Positions 8,060 through 16,120 of a stretch of DNA of 64,000 nt are shown in pieces. The notes beneath the pieces were generated by a model. The model worked only from the letters and a program-made list of their open reading frames with translations. It did no database searches and was not told where the DNA came from. This DNA is from Flammeovirgaceae bacterium. GTDB taxonomy: Bacteria; Bacteroidota; Bacteroidia; Cytophagales; Cyclobacteriaceae. The DNA lies in NCBI GenBank assembly GCA_024638265.1, contig JAHEKQ010000005.1:21708-85707 (forward strand), in the 5' to 3' direction. The position numbers and the translations under genes were made by a program. The stretch's first letter is position 1; every line of letters starts with the position of its first letter.

Positions 8060-10729
8060 GTGAACCAACAACCTCCAAAATGGGCGAACCGCTTTCTTGA
8101 GTGGTTTTGTAATCCCGAACTATTGGAAGAAATACAGGGAGACCTGTATGAGATCTTTGATGAAAAATTAAGAACCGGGCCAAGCTGGAAAGCCCGCTGG
8201 ACATATATCTTCCTGGTCGTAAGGTCATTCAGGTATTCTGTCATTGCACGCAAAAGAAATCGTAAACCACTTTTCATTATGACTGGCAAAAACTTCAAAA
8301 TCGCATTTCGCATCTTATGGAAAGACAAGTTCAATACAGTATTGAACATCCTGGGGCTCTCTATCGGTATTGCCTCATTTTTCCTGATGGGTAACTATGT
8401 ACTTAAGGAACTCAGCTATGATCACTTTCATACCAGGAAGGACAAGATTTACAGGGTATGGCTTAAGGAGGTCTATAATGAAGACAAGGTATTCTTTAAT
8501 TCGGTTACCCCTCCCCGATTCGAAAGGTTACTGGAAGAGCATTTCAGCGAGTTTGATGAAGTGATACAGGTCAACCGAAATAGCTACCTGGTAGGGGAAG
8601 CGGATGAACGCTATAATGAATCAGTGTACATAATTAGTCCAGAGTTCTTTGATGTTTTTGATTTCAAAATTCTTTCAGGAGATCCCAAAAACCCATTGCC
8701 GGATCGCAATTCTATTACTATTTCAAGTAGTTATGCGATAAAGTACTTTGGAGAAGATAATCCGTTGGGCCGGTTGATTGAGGTCCAGATGGGAGAAGAA
8801 ATACGGGAGTTCAAGGTTTCTTCCGTCATGGCGGATCCACCTGAAAACTCAAGCATAAGCTTTGATCTCGCGATCTCGAACGAAAACAATAATGTGATAT
8901 TCAGCCAGGGTGCAATGGAAGCATGGTTTTCAGTCTCCTCGGAAACCTATGTCCTTGTCGGAGATAATTCTTCGATTGCCACTGTAGAAAGCGGCATCCA
9001 GGATGTCGTGATGGGCTACCTTGAGGGCAGAGTAGAGCGGGGACAGTATAACATAGGATTTCAACCGCTGACAGACATTCATTTAAACCCCGGTATTCCC
9101 CTGGGCTTTGCCCCGGTGGGGAATCCTGACTATGTCTATATTCTTGGTTTTATTTGTGTCCTGATCATCGCTGTAGCCTGTATAAATTATACCACCCTTG
9201 CTGTAGGACGCTCATTAAAGCGGTACAAAGAGATCGGGATCAGGAAAATCATGGGTGCCCATCAGCGGTCACTTATCTCTCAGTACCTTACCGAGAGCAT
9301 TGCAGTCACCTTCTTGGCGCTAATTGTGGGCGTTATACTCGCAGTAGTCCTCCTCCCCTACTTTAACCAATTGACCGGGGCTAACGTTACCCTTGCCTTT
9401 AGTCCGACACAGGTGCTAATGGCCTTTATCTTAATGGGCGTGATGGGAATCGCAGCTGGATTTTATCCTGCCGTTATACTTTCCGGTCAGAAAGTCACAT
9501 CAATTTTACAAGGCGGATCCGGTAGAAGCGGGAAAAACAATTTCAGACGAGGAATGGTGGTTTTCCAATTCCTGATCACGGTCTTCCTGGTAAGCAGCAC
9601 TTTGATAGTAAAGAAGCAACTCAATTATATGCAGTCCCTGGATCTCGGTTTCGATCACAACGCGGTAATTTCCGTACCACTATATCCTCCACCGGAAGCT
9701 CGTTCTCTCACAGATTTTGTGGAAGGGACCATGGAAAAAGGACAGATTCTTAAAGAAAGGCTAACCCAATATCCGGATATCGAAAGTATAGGCATGGGGT
9801 CTCATGTCTTTGGTACGCCCGGTTGGGGCAACATATCCTATACCGATGATAATGGTGCCTACTGGAGCTACAACATCCTCTTTGTCGATCCGTATTATTT
9901 CGAAACCTTTGGAATTGAAATGACTGAAGGTGTGGCGTTTGACCCGGAAAGTGGCCTTGATAAAAGGCAATCAATTATCATTAATGAATCAGCCGCAAGA
10001 TATATAGGCTATGATATTGCAATAGGAGAATCCCTGCCGGGATACAACCCTGGTGAACACGCAATCATTGGCGTTGCCAAAGATTTTAATTTTGAGTCAT
10101 TACATTCGGAAATCCGGCCATTGGTCATTTCCCAATCCCTGGGCAATATATATTCCATGGTCGCTGATCATGATTATGGTGATTCCCCTTCCCCAAAACT
10201 GGTATTTCGATACACCGGGAATCAACTTTCTTCGATAAAGGACATTCTTGACAGGGAATGGGCCGCTGCCTATCCGGGAGAGGAGTTAAATTTTGAATTT
10301 GTTGAAGAGAATATGAATTTCCAGTACGAGAGTGAAGTACGACTTAACAAACTCGTAACGGTTGCAGGCATCCTGTCTATGATCATTGCATGCCTCGGGC
10401 TGATTGGCCTGGCCGTCCTGGTCACTAACAGCCGCACCAAAGAAATAGGAATACGTAAGATCGTTGGTGCCTCCGTAAGCTCAATATTCGGCATGCTGGT
10501 GAACAGCTTTGCCATTCAACTGGTCATTGGTGCCATCATATCAATCCCATTCACTTATTGGTTGATGAACAATTGGCTGGAGAATTTTGCCTACCAGGTA
10601 AATATCGGGCCGGTCGTATTCATTGTCAGTTGCCTCATTTCCGTCGCAGTTGCATTATTGGTAATCACTTTTCACACCCTAAGGGCTGCCAGAAACAACC
10701 CGGTGGATGCGTTGAGGATAGATGGGTAG
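8060..10729 (+). CDS. FtsX-like ABC transporter permease with PadR-associated prefix domain
   Basis: An 889-residue inner-membrane permease of the MacB/FtsX type. Residues 1-75 form a soluble prefix (WANRFLEWFCNPELLEEIQG) of the kind found on permeases encoded next to PadR regulators. A first membrane segment near 95-115 is followed by a large periplasmic MacB-PCD domain, then an FtsX core near 365-480. The second half repeats the pattern: one segment near 500, a second periplasmic domain, and three closing segments from about 770. The signature GIRKIMGA in the first half recurs as GIRKIVGA in the second. There is no ATP-binding subunit nearby, so the ATPase must come from elsewhere. Members may act in mechanotransmission or efflux; the cargo is unknown. 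The start is GTG, one base after the PadR stop. Confidence 0.88.
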   Translation: MNQQPPKWANRFLEWFCNPELLEEIQGDLYEIFDEKLRTGPSWKARWTYIFLVVRSFRYSVIARKRNRKPLFIMTGKNFKIAFRILWKDKFNTVLNILGLSIGIASFFLMGNYVLKELSYDHFHTRKDKIYRVWLKEVYNEDKVFFNSVTPPRFERLLEEHFSEFDEVIQVNRNSYLVGEADERYNESVYIISPEFFDVFDFKILSGDPKNPLPDRNSITISSSYAIKYFGEDNPLGRLIEVQMGEEIREFKVSSVMADPPENSSISFDLAISNENNNVIFSQGAMEAWFSVSSETYVLVGDNSSIATVESGIQDVVMGYLEGRVERGQYNIGFQPLTDIHLNPGIPLGFAPVGNPDYVYILGFICVLIIAVACINYTTLAVGRSLKRYKEIGIRKIMGAHQRSLISQYLTESIAVTFLALIVGVILAVVLLPYFNQLTGANVTLAFSPTQVLMAFILMGVMGIAAGFYPAVILSGQKVTSILQGGSGRSGKNNFRRGMVVFQFLITVFLVSSTLIVKKQLNYMQSLDLGFDHNAVISVPLYPPPEARSLTDFVEGTMEKGQILKERLTQYPDIESIGMGSHVFGTPGWGNISYTDDNGAYWSYNILFVDPYYFETFGIEMTEGVAFDPESGLDKRQSIIINESAARYIGYDIAIGESLPGYNPGEHAIIGVAKDFNFESLHSEIRPLVISQSLGNIYSMVADHDYGDSPSPKLVFRYTGNQLSSIKDILDREWAAAYPGEELNFEFVEENMNFQYESEVRLNKLVTVAGILSMIIACLGLIGLAVLVTNSRTKEIGIRKIVGASVSSIFGMLVNSFAIQLVIGAIISIPFTYWLMNNWLENFAYQVNIGPVVFIVSCLISVAVALLVITFHTLRAARNNPVDALRIDG

Positions 10730-10761
10730 CTCCACCTACGCCAAGGCTTCGGTGGATACAT

Positions 10762-10820
10762 GGGTTGGTGGGTTGGTGGGTTGGTGGGTAGAAGGGTTAA
10801 TGGGTTGATGGGTTATGGGG
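10762..10820 (+). repeat. G-tract array with an 8-base period
   Basis: Runs of GGG begin at 10762, 10770, 10778, 10786, 10794, 10802 and 10810, a strict 8-base period, with GGGG at 10817. The unit is GGGTTGGT, decaying toward the 3' end. Four consecutive tracts with 5-base loops satisfy the usual G-quadruplex pattern. It lies in the gap after the permease gene and runs directly into a heptad repeat. Confidence 0.85.
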
Positions 10821-10867
10821 CTTAACTTTTAACTTCTGACTTTTGGCTTTTGACTTTAACTTAGACT
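10821..10867 (+). repeat. Degenerate heptad repeat, consensus TTTRRCT
   Basis: Successive units are CTTAACT, TTTAACT, TCTGACT, TTTGGCT and TTTGACT, then hexads TTAACT and TAGACT. The array overlaps the first codons of the YpsA-like gene. The same heptad family occurs on the opposite strand at 25195-25240. Confidence 0.75.
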
Positions 10868-11301
10868 TAATCATATCAGGGGGCCAGACCGGGGTAGACC
10901 GGGCAGCGCTGGACTTTGCATTAAGGCGCGAAATTCGATGTGGCGGCTGGTGTCCTGCCGGGCGACTCGCTGAAGATGGGGTGATTGATGAGAAATATCC
11001 GCTGAAAGAAACATTCTCTTCTGAAGTAGACGAACGGACTACCTTGAACGTAACAGACTCGGAGGCGACGTTGATCCTCCTTTTCGATTACCCACCGGAT
11101 TCCGGAACGGATTTCACCATAAAACAATGCAGAGCTCAATCCAGGCCTTATTATGTACTTCAGGGTAAGGATACCAGGGAATTAAAAGCCTGGTTGTCGG
11201 AACATAAACCCACTGCATTAAATATCGCCGGACCCCGGGAAAGCAATGCTCCGGGTATATATTCCCGCACCATTAAGTTTCTCGAGAATAATTTGATCTG
11301 A
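10843..11301 (+). CDS. YpsA/SLOG-fold protein, putative molybdenum carrier family
   Basis: A 152-residue cytoplasmic protein whose N-terminus IISGGQTGVDRAALDFAL is the glycine-rich nucleotide-binding motif of the cpYpsA/SLOG group, annotated in databases as putative molybdenum carrier proteins. The biochemical role is unproven; SLOG proteins generally bind nucleotides or nucleotide-derived ligands. The start is unusual. An in-frame TGA at 10837 leaves TTG 10843 as the only conventional start codon before the conserved motif, and it lies inside the heptad repeat, so the first eight residues (MAFDFNLD) are repeat-encoded. No good ribosome-binding site is visible. Some loss or shift of the native start is possible. 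Confidence 0.72.
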   Translation: MAFDFNLDLIISGGQTGVDRAALDFALRREIRCGGWCPAGRLAEDGVIDEKYPLKETFSSEVDERTTLNVTDSEATLILLFDYPPDSGTDFTIKQCRAQSRPYYVLQGKDTRELKAWLSEHKPTALNIAGPRESNAPGIYSRTIKFLENNLI

Positions 11302-11349
11302 CTTTGTCCCGATCTTTCATCTTTCTTTCATTTTCTTTATGTTTAAAAT

Positions 11350-11610
11350 ATGACAGAAATGGAGAGATTTTGGAATCTTGATCAGGATGGAATGATCAAG
11401 AAATTATACGAAGAAGGTCTTTTTGTCATGTCGATCCGTTATTACGGCTACAAGGTAAACCTGTTCCTACTCAGTGGATCTTTTGTGGAAGTGTTTTATA
11501 ATCATAAGCTGGATTGTATTGAAAAGATCCAGGAATTGGATCAGAAACACTCGAGAATGAATTTCTATGCCGATCAGATCAAGGTCGAATACAGTAGTCT
11601 ATTCGCATAA
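11350..11610 (+). CDS. Small conserved-looking protein of unknown function
   Basis: An 86-residue soluble protein, ATG start. It has no signal peptide or membrane segment, is rich in aromatic residues (YYGYKVNLFLL, SFVEVFYNHKLD) and looks like a mixed alpha/beta fold. I do not recognise a family. It sits alone on this strand, 48 bases after the YpsA-like gene, and faces a convergent membrane-protein gene across a terminator hairpin. A sequence resembling a -7 element with one mismatch (TATGTTTA, 11339-11346) lies just upstream. Confidence 0.6.
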   Translation: MTEMERFWNLDQDGMIKKLYEEGLFVMSIRYYGYKVNLFLLSGSFVEVFYNHKLDCIEKIQELDQKHSRMNFYADQIKVEYSSLFA

Positions 11611-11634
11611 AAAAAGCCCTGTTTTCACAGGGCT
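11609..11634 (-). terminator. Intrinsic terminator between convergent genes
   Basis: AGCCCTGT (11615-11622) pairs with ACAGGGCT (11627-11634) around a TTTC loop. Read on the minus strand the hairpin is followed by seven T residues, so it ends transcription of the zinc-ribbon membrane protein gene. On the plus strand the tail CCTCTTTC is weaker. Confidence 0.85.
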
Positions 11635-11659
11635 CCTCTTTCATGTAGATTATTTTGGT

Positions 11660-12400
11660 TTAGGCAGGTGCCTCTTCAGTACTGGATTCTGACAGTTTTG
11701 CTACCCTGAATGTCTTCCTGGTTTTGTAACCGCAGTATCCGCAATTATAATATTTTTCAAGTTCACCTTCTGAGCTGTGCGATGGTTCTTCAAGAAGCTC
11801 CTCCTTAACTACCCTGAGCGTCTGATAGTTGCACTCAGGACATTGATCAGCATGCAGGTGTCCAGAATACTTTTCGATCTTGGTATATCCTGTTTCCTCA
11901 TCAATCCATACGTCATAGTCAATGGAGAATACATCTTCCTCTGCCTGCATACCTTCGTCGAGGTAAACATCTTCTTCCTCTTCTGAGAGCAACTTCATTG
12001 GTTTACCAGTCTTGGGGGATATCCTCGGTTTGTACCTCAATTTCTTCAGCCTCTTTTCTATATAGAACGGATAGTAAAACTTGAGAAGATTCTGCACGAT
12101 CACACCAACAATGAGAGCCATCATAACAGTTACAAAGGCCCTTACCCCAATCATAATCGGTGTAAGCTCATCAGAAATAGTATTGACAATTACAGAGATT
12201 GCTGCAAGGATGATAATGCTTGCTACCCAAAGTGTATTAATTTCATTCTTATTAATGTAATCATACTTCTTCTTTGCATCTCTCATTGAAGAAAGCATCA
12301 TAGAATACCCGAGTACAATCAATATTGCAACCGCGCCTAGCCCTATGGAGATGTAAGAGGCAATTTCATTCCATTCAACCAGGGAAATAGGATCTTGCAT
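11660..12400 (-). CDS. Membrane protein with C-terminal zinc ribbon, unknown function
   Basis: A 246-residue protein with three membrane segments near residues 12-36, 52-72 and 80-108. A hydrophilic region rich in Glu follows, then a C-terminal domain with two CxxC knuckles, CPEC and CGYC, about 35 residues apart. That spacing fits a rubredoxin- or ribbon-type zinc site on the cytoplasmic side. The motif RISPKTGKPMKLLSEEEEDV precedes the ribbon. I do not recognise a named family. It has its own -7 element (12435-12442) and its own terminator, so it is probably a single-gene transcript. Confidence 0.7.
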   Translation of the reverse strand: MQDPISLVEWNEIASYISIGLGAVAILIVLGYSMMLSSMRDAKKKYDYINKNEINTLWVASIIILAAISVIVNTISDELTPIMIGVRAFVTVMMALIVGVIVQNLLKFYYPFYIEKRLKKLRYKPRISPKTGKPMKLLSEEEEDVYLDEGMQAEEDVFSIDYDVWIDEETGYTKIEKYSGHLHADQCPECNYQTLRVVKEELLEEPSHSSEGELEKYYNCGYCGYKTRKTFRVAKLSESSTEEAPA

Positions 12401-12434
12401 AGTCAGTTAGGTTTTTAAGGGTAAGTGTTATTAA

Positions 12435-12442
12435 CAAATATA
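12435..12442 (-). promoter_or_regulatory. -7 promoter element for the zinc-ribbon membrane protein
   Basis: On the minus strand this is TATATTTG, an exact TAnnTTTG match, 34 bases before the ATG. No clear -33 element is at the usual spacing. Confidence 0.5.
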
Positions 12443-12498
12443 TTATTTTTTCCTAAAAAAATCATTCACACAATAAAATCCGCAAAAAAAGAAGTTTT

Positions 12499-13236
12499 TC
12501 AAATATTTATCTCATTTATGTGCGAAATAAGTGCCTCTGAACTTCTTTGAGGTGCTTCCAACATTCCGAGGTGTCCGCAATCTTTTAGTACTACCATTTT
12601 TGAGTCGGAAACTCGTTCAGATTCTGAAAAAGTTACTTCCTCAGCTATGAACTGATCCTGGTCACCTGATATAAAAAGAATGGGCAATTCCGATTTCGCC
12701 AACAGTTCAGTATACGCAGGGCGGTCCTTCATCCAACGCGTATAATTGATGATTACATTAATAGGTGTCTGCAATGCAATCCTGTCCATTTTCTGGTGAT
12801 TCCCAAAGTTCTCTCTCAGGAATTCTGATGCAAAAAGGGAGTTTACAAATGGTTTCAGAAAGGATTCCTTTCCATTCTTCTCCACAAAACTGATCGTGCG
12901 TTCGCGGTTTTCTTTCTTTTCTTCGTTGTCTTCCATTGATGTTGAGTGAAAAAGACAGAGTCCGGCCAGTCTTTTTGGGAATCTTCTCAAGAACTCCAGG
13001 CTTACATAACCCCCCAGGGAATGTCCTACAAGATATAGAGGCCGGTTTTCAGGTAACTCATTCTTCAACCAGTTCGCGACATCAGACAAACTTTTAATAT
13101 CCCCGAGGGACGTACCCCCGAATCCGGGGAGATTAACGGTTTTTACGTCAAAGTTTACTGATAATTCATCAGCAACAAAGTCCCAAATCTCTTCGGATTC
13201 ACAGAATCCATGAATTAAAACAACTAGGGGTTTCAT
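12499..13236 (-). CDS. Alpha/beta-fold hydrolase
   Basis: A 245-residue soluble hydrolase. The nucleophile elbow is GHSLGG with Ser73, the oxyanion region is HGFCESEEIWDF near residue 9, and the remaining triad members are probably Asp192 or Asp194 (SGDQDQF) and His222 (CGHLGM). It lies 33 bases after dxs on the same strand with no intervening promoter, so it is probably co-transcribed. The substrate cannot be inferred; small esters or lactones are possible. No signal peptide is present. Confidence 0.85.
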   Translation of the reverse strand: MKPLVVLIHGFCESEEIWDFVADELSVNFDVKTVNLPGFGGTSLGDIKSLSDVANWLKNELPENRPLYLVGHSLGGYVSLEFLRRFPKRLAGLCLFHSTSMEDNEEKKENRERTISFVEKNGKESFLKPFVNSLFASEFLRENFGNHQKMDRIALQTPINVIINYTRWMKDRPAYTELLAKSELPILFISGDQDQFIAEEVTFSESERVSDSKMVVLKDCGHLGMLEAPQRSSEALISHINEINI

Positions 13237-13269
13237 GACGCAGTGTTAACCTACGTCAAATTAGCGTGA

Positions 13270-15186
13270 TTATGCTACAAGTTCAAGAATGTTTTTCGCC
13301 GCTTTCAGAATACCTTCCGTATCAAATCCGCATTCCTTGTACAGTTCCTGCTGGGTGCCGTGCTCGATGATCTCATCGGGAATACCTAGACGGGACACAG
13401 TAGCGTGATAATCATTGTCAGCAGCGAATTCAATTACAGCACTGCCAAATCCTCCCATCAAACAGCCATCTTCGACAGTTAGTACCTTTGAATGCATTGA
13501 GAAAATCTCATGGAGCATTTCTTCATCGAGGGGCTTAACAAATCTGGCATCATAGTGGGCTACGGAAATTCCCTCCTTCTCCAATTCATCACAGGCTGGA
13601 AAAGCAAGGTTACCGATATGTCCAATTGTAAGGATGGCAAGGTCAGAACCCTCCCTGAGTTTCCTGCCTTTTCCAATTTCTACTTTCTCCATTTCATTCC
13701 TCCAGTCCGGAAGAACACCCTGACCCCTGGGATACCTGATGGTAAATGCGCCATTATCCCTGGGAAGGGATGAAGTGTACATGAGATTTCGAAGCTCATG
13801 TTCGTTCATGGGGGAAGCCACCACCATGTTAGGTATACATCTCATATAAGCAATATCGTAGGCACCGTGATGCGTCGGACCATCAGCACCGGCAAAACCG
13901 GCCCTGTCAAGGCAGAAATTAACTGGTAAATCCTGTATAGCCACGTCATGCACAACCTGGTCATATGCCCTCTGCATGAAACTACTGTAGATATTGCAAT
14001 AGGGGATCATTCCCTGGGTTGCGAGGCCGGCTGAAAAAGTGACGGCATGTTGTTCGGCAATCCCAACATCTATGGCTCTGTCCGGCATTTCGGCCATCAT
14101 AATATTCATTGAAGAACCTGAAGGCATCGCCGGGGTGACCCCGAATATCTTATCATTTTTCCTGGCCAGTTCAAGGATGGTGTGCCCAAAGACCTCCTGG
14201 TATTTGGGGGGTTGTGGGGTCTCATGGACCTTCTTATGAATTTCCCCGGTAAGTTTGTCAAAAGTGCCAGGCGCATGCCATTTGGTCTTATTTCCGTTTT
14301 CTGCCGGCAGGTATCCCTTTCCCTTAACTGTTACGATGTGAAGGATTTTAGGACCCTTAATGTCTTTCAGGTCATTTAAAACACTGACCATATGGTTTAC
14401 ATCGTGGCCATCAATTGGTCCGAAATATCGGAGATTCAGGGATTCAAAATAATTTGAGCTATCGAGCAGGAAATGCTTGATACTGTTTTCCACTTTCGCA
14501 ACGATATCCCTGGCGCTGGTTCCAAAACTACTGAGCTTCCCAAGCATATTCCAAACCTCATCTTTGACCTTGTTATAGGTATGAGAGGTGGTAATATCGG
14601 TCAGGTAATCTTTCAGAGCGCCCACATTGGGATCAATCGACATGCAGTTATCGTTCAAGACGATCAACATATTACTGTCAGAAACGCCAGCGTGATTCAT
14701 CCCTTCGAAAGCAAGCCCTGCGGTCATCGCCCCGTCACCGATAATCGCGACATGTTGTTTTTCCTCCTTACCCTGGTATTTACTGGCTACAGCCATTCCG
14801 AGGGCTGCTGATATAGAGGTGGATGAATGCCCCACCCCGAAACTGTCGTACTCGCTTTCCTTCCTTTTCGGAAAGCCTGACAAGCCTTTATATATTCTGT
14901 TGGTATGAAAATTCTCTTTCCTGCCGGTAAGTATTTTATGGCCATAAGCCTGGTGGCCTACATCCCAAACCAATTCGTCTTCAGGTGTATTGAAAACATG
15001 ATGCAATGCAACGGTGAGTTCGACTACTCCCAAGCTAGCACCAAAATGTCCTCCATATACGGAGACACTATCAACTATGAATTGTCTCAGTTCTTCAGAT
15101 AATTGTACGAGTTGCTCAGGAGACATGCCCTTCAGATCGGAAGGACTGTTTACAGTTGCCAATAATTCACCGGGCTCAATCAACAT
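13270..15186 (-). CDS. dxs: 1-deoxy-D-xylulose-5-phosphate synthase
   Basis: Condenses pyruvate and glyceraldehyde 3-phosphate to DXP, the first step of the MEP isoprenoid pathway, using thiamine diphosphate. The 638-residue length is normal. The ThDP motif is GDGAMTAGLAFEG followed by NDN about 30 residues later. The catalytic-region sequence HHGAYDIAYMRCIPN and the transketolase C-terminal domain are also present. The start is ATG. A -7 element at 15264-15271 lies about 80 bases upstream, and the gene diverges from scpA. Confidence 0.97.
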   Translation of the reverse strand: MLIEPGELLATVNSPSDLKGMSPEQLVQLSEELRQFIVDSVSVYGGHFGASLGVVELTVALHHVFNTPEDELVWDVGHQAYGHKILTGRKENFHTNRIYKGLSGFPKRKESEYDSFGVGHSSTSISAALGMAVASKYQGKEEKQHVAIIGDGAMTAGLAFEGMNHAGVSDSNMLIVLNDNCMSIDPNVGALKDYLTDITTSHTYNKVKDEVWNMLGKLSSFGTSARDIVAKVENSIKHFLLDSSNYFESLNLRYFGPIDGHDVNHMVSVLNDLKDIKGPKILHIVTVKGKGYLPAENGNKTKWHAPGTFDKLTGEIHKKVHETPQPPKYQEVFGHTILELARKNDKIFGVTPAMPSGSSMNIMMAEMPDRAIDVGIAEQHAVTFSAGLATQGMIPYCNIYSSFMQRAYDQVVHDVAIQDLPVNFCLDRAGFAGADGPTHHGAYDIAYMRCIPNMVVASPMNEHELRNLMYTSSLPRDNGAFTIRYPRGQGVLPDWRNEMEKVEIGKGRKLREGSDLAILTIGHIGNLAFPACDELEKEGISVAHYDARFVKPLDEEMLHEIFSMHSKVLTVEDGCLMGGFGSAVIEFAADNDYHATVSRLGIPDEIIEHGTQQELYKECGFDTEGILKAAKNILELVA

Positions 15187-15263
15187 TAGGTTTGTTCTTT
15201 GCTTAATGAATAGAGAACAATGGTGTGTTCAAAAAGTTTAGTTGCATTTCCAACCAAGCTGCT

Positions 15264-15271
15264 CAAATTTA
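15264..15271 (-). promoter_or_regulatory. -7 promoter element for dxs
   Basis: On the minus strand this reads TAAATTTG (TAnnTTTG). It lies in the 172-base divergent region between dxs and scpA, 77 bases before the dxs ATG. Confidence 0.45.
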
Positions 15272-15294
15272 CACTTTTTTGTATCACTGACCCA

Positions 15295-15325
15295 TTTGTT
15301 TACGATTTTTATAGTCCTAACTTTA
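15295..15325 (+). promoter_or_regulatory. Promoter for scpA: -33 TTTG and -7 TAACTTTA
   Basis: TTTG at 15295-15298 and TAACTTTA at 15318-15325 are separated by exactly 19 bases, the spacing reported for Bacteroidota promoters. The -7 element differs from TAnnTTTG only in its last base. The scpA GTG follows 33 bases downstream. Confidence 0.6.
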
Positions 15326-15358
15326 CGGTCCTCTTTTGAGAATTTTTGACATTCCCGG

Positions 15359-16120
15359 GTGAGTTACGAGATCAAATTACCATTTTTTGAGGGTCCCTTC
15401 GACCTACTGCTTTTCTTCATTGAAAGAGATGAGCTGGATATTCACGATATCCCAATTTCAGAGATCACCGAAGAGTTTTTACTTTATCTCCGGCAGCTAG
15501 AGGAGATGAATATAGAGGTAGCTTCTGAATTCATACTCGTAGCCGCCACCCTGATGAGGATCAAATCCCGAATGCTACTGCCACGGCCGGAGTTGGATGA
15601 GGAGGGAAATGAGATCGATCCACGTGAAGAACTGGTAAAACACCTCCTTGAATACAAGAAGTATAAATCCGTGGTCAAGGAACTTATGGACATGGAATCC
15701 GAGTTTGTCGAGCGGGAAAAAAGAGGGAATATTTTAAAAGAGATACGCAAGCTTGCAGAAAGCACCAATGTGGAGTCTGAATTGCAGAATGTAGATCTAT
15801 ATAAATTACTCCGTGTATACAAACGGGTACTCGATCGATATGTAGAGGAGCAAAATAAGCCTCGTCATGAGGTATACCAGTTTCCCTACACCATGGAAGG
15901 CCAAAAAAAATACCTGTTATCTGCTCTTATTAAAAACAAAAGACTGGCCTTTAGCGATATAATTAAACACGAACCCGTAAAGATCGCTGTTATCTTCAAT
16001 TTCCTGTCAATCCTGGAACTCCTTCAGCAGGGTATAATTACTATTCACCTCGGGGAAGGATTCAATAATTTCTGGATTGAAGATGTGAAAGAGGGCAAGG
16101 AAGAAAATGTCGCAGAGTAG
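15359..16120 (+). CDS. scpA: Segregation and condensation protein A
   Basis: The kleisin subunit of the SMC-ScpAB condensin complex, which bridges the SMC heads. The 253-residue length is typical. The N-terminal motif FEGPFDLLLFFIERDELDI is diagnostic, followed by FILVAATLMRIKSRMLLPRP and a C-terminal winged-helix region. The start is GTG, one codon before the conserved sequence begins. No scpB is adjacent. Its last 14 bases overlap the start of the flippase-like gene, so the two are coupled. Confidence 0.95.
   Translation: MSYEIKLPFFEGPFDLLLFFIERDELDIHDIPISEITEEFLLYLRQLEEMNIEVASEFILVAATLMRIKSRMLLPRPELDEEGNEIDPREELVKHLLEYKKYKSVVKELMDMESEFVEREKRGNILKEIRKLAESTNVESELQNVDLYKLLRVYKRVLDRYVEEQNKPRHEVYQFPYTMEGQKKYLLSALIKNKRLAFSDIIKHEPVKIAVIFNFLSILELLQQGIITIHLGEGFNNFWIEDVKEGKEENVAE

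Noticed and set aside
10821..10867. CRISPR array
   Set aside because: Units are only seven bases with no spacers, and no cas genes are present.
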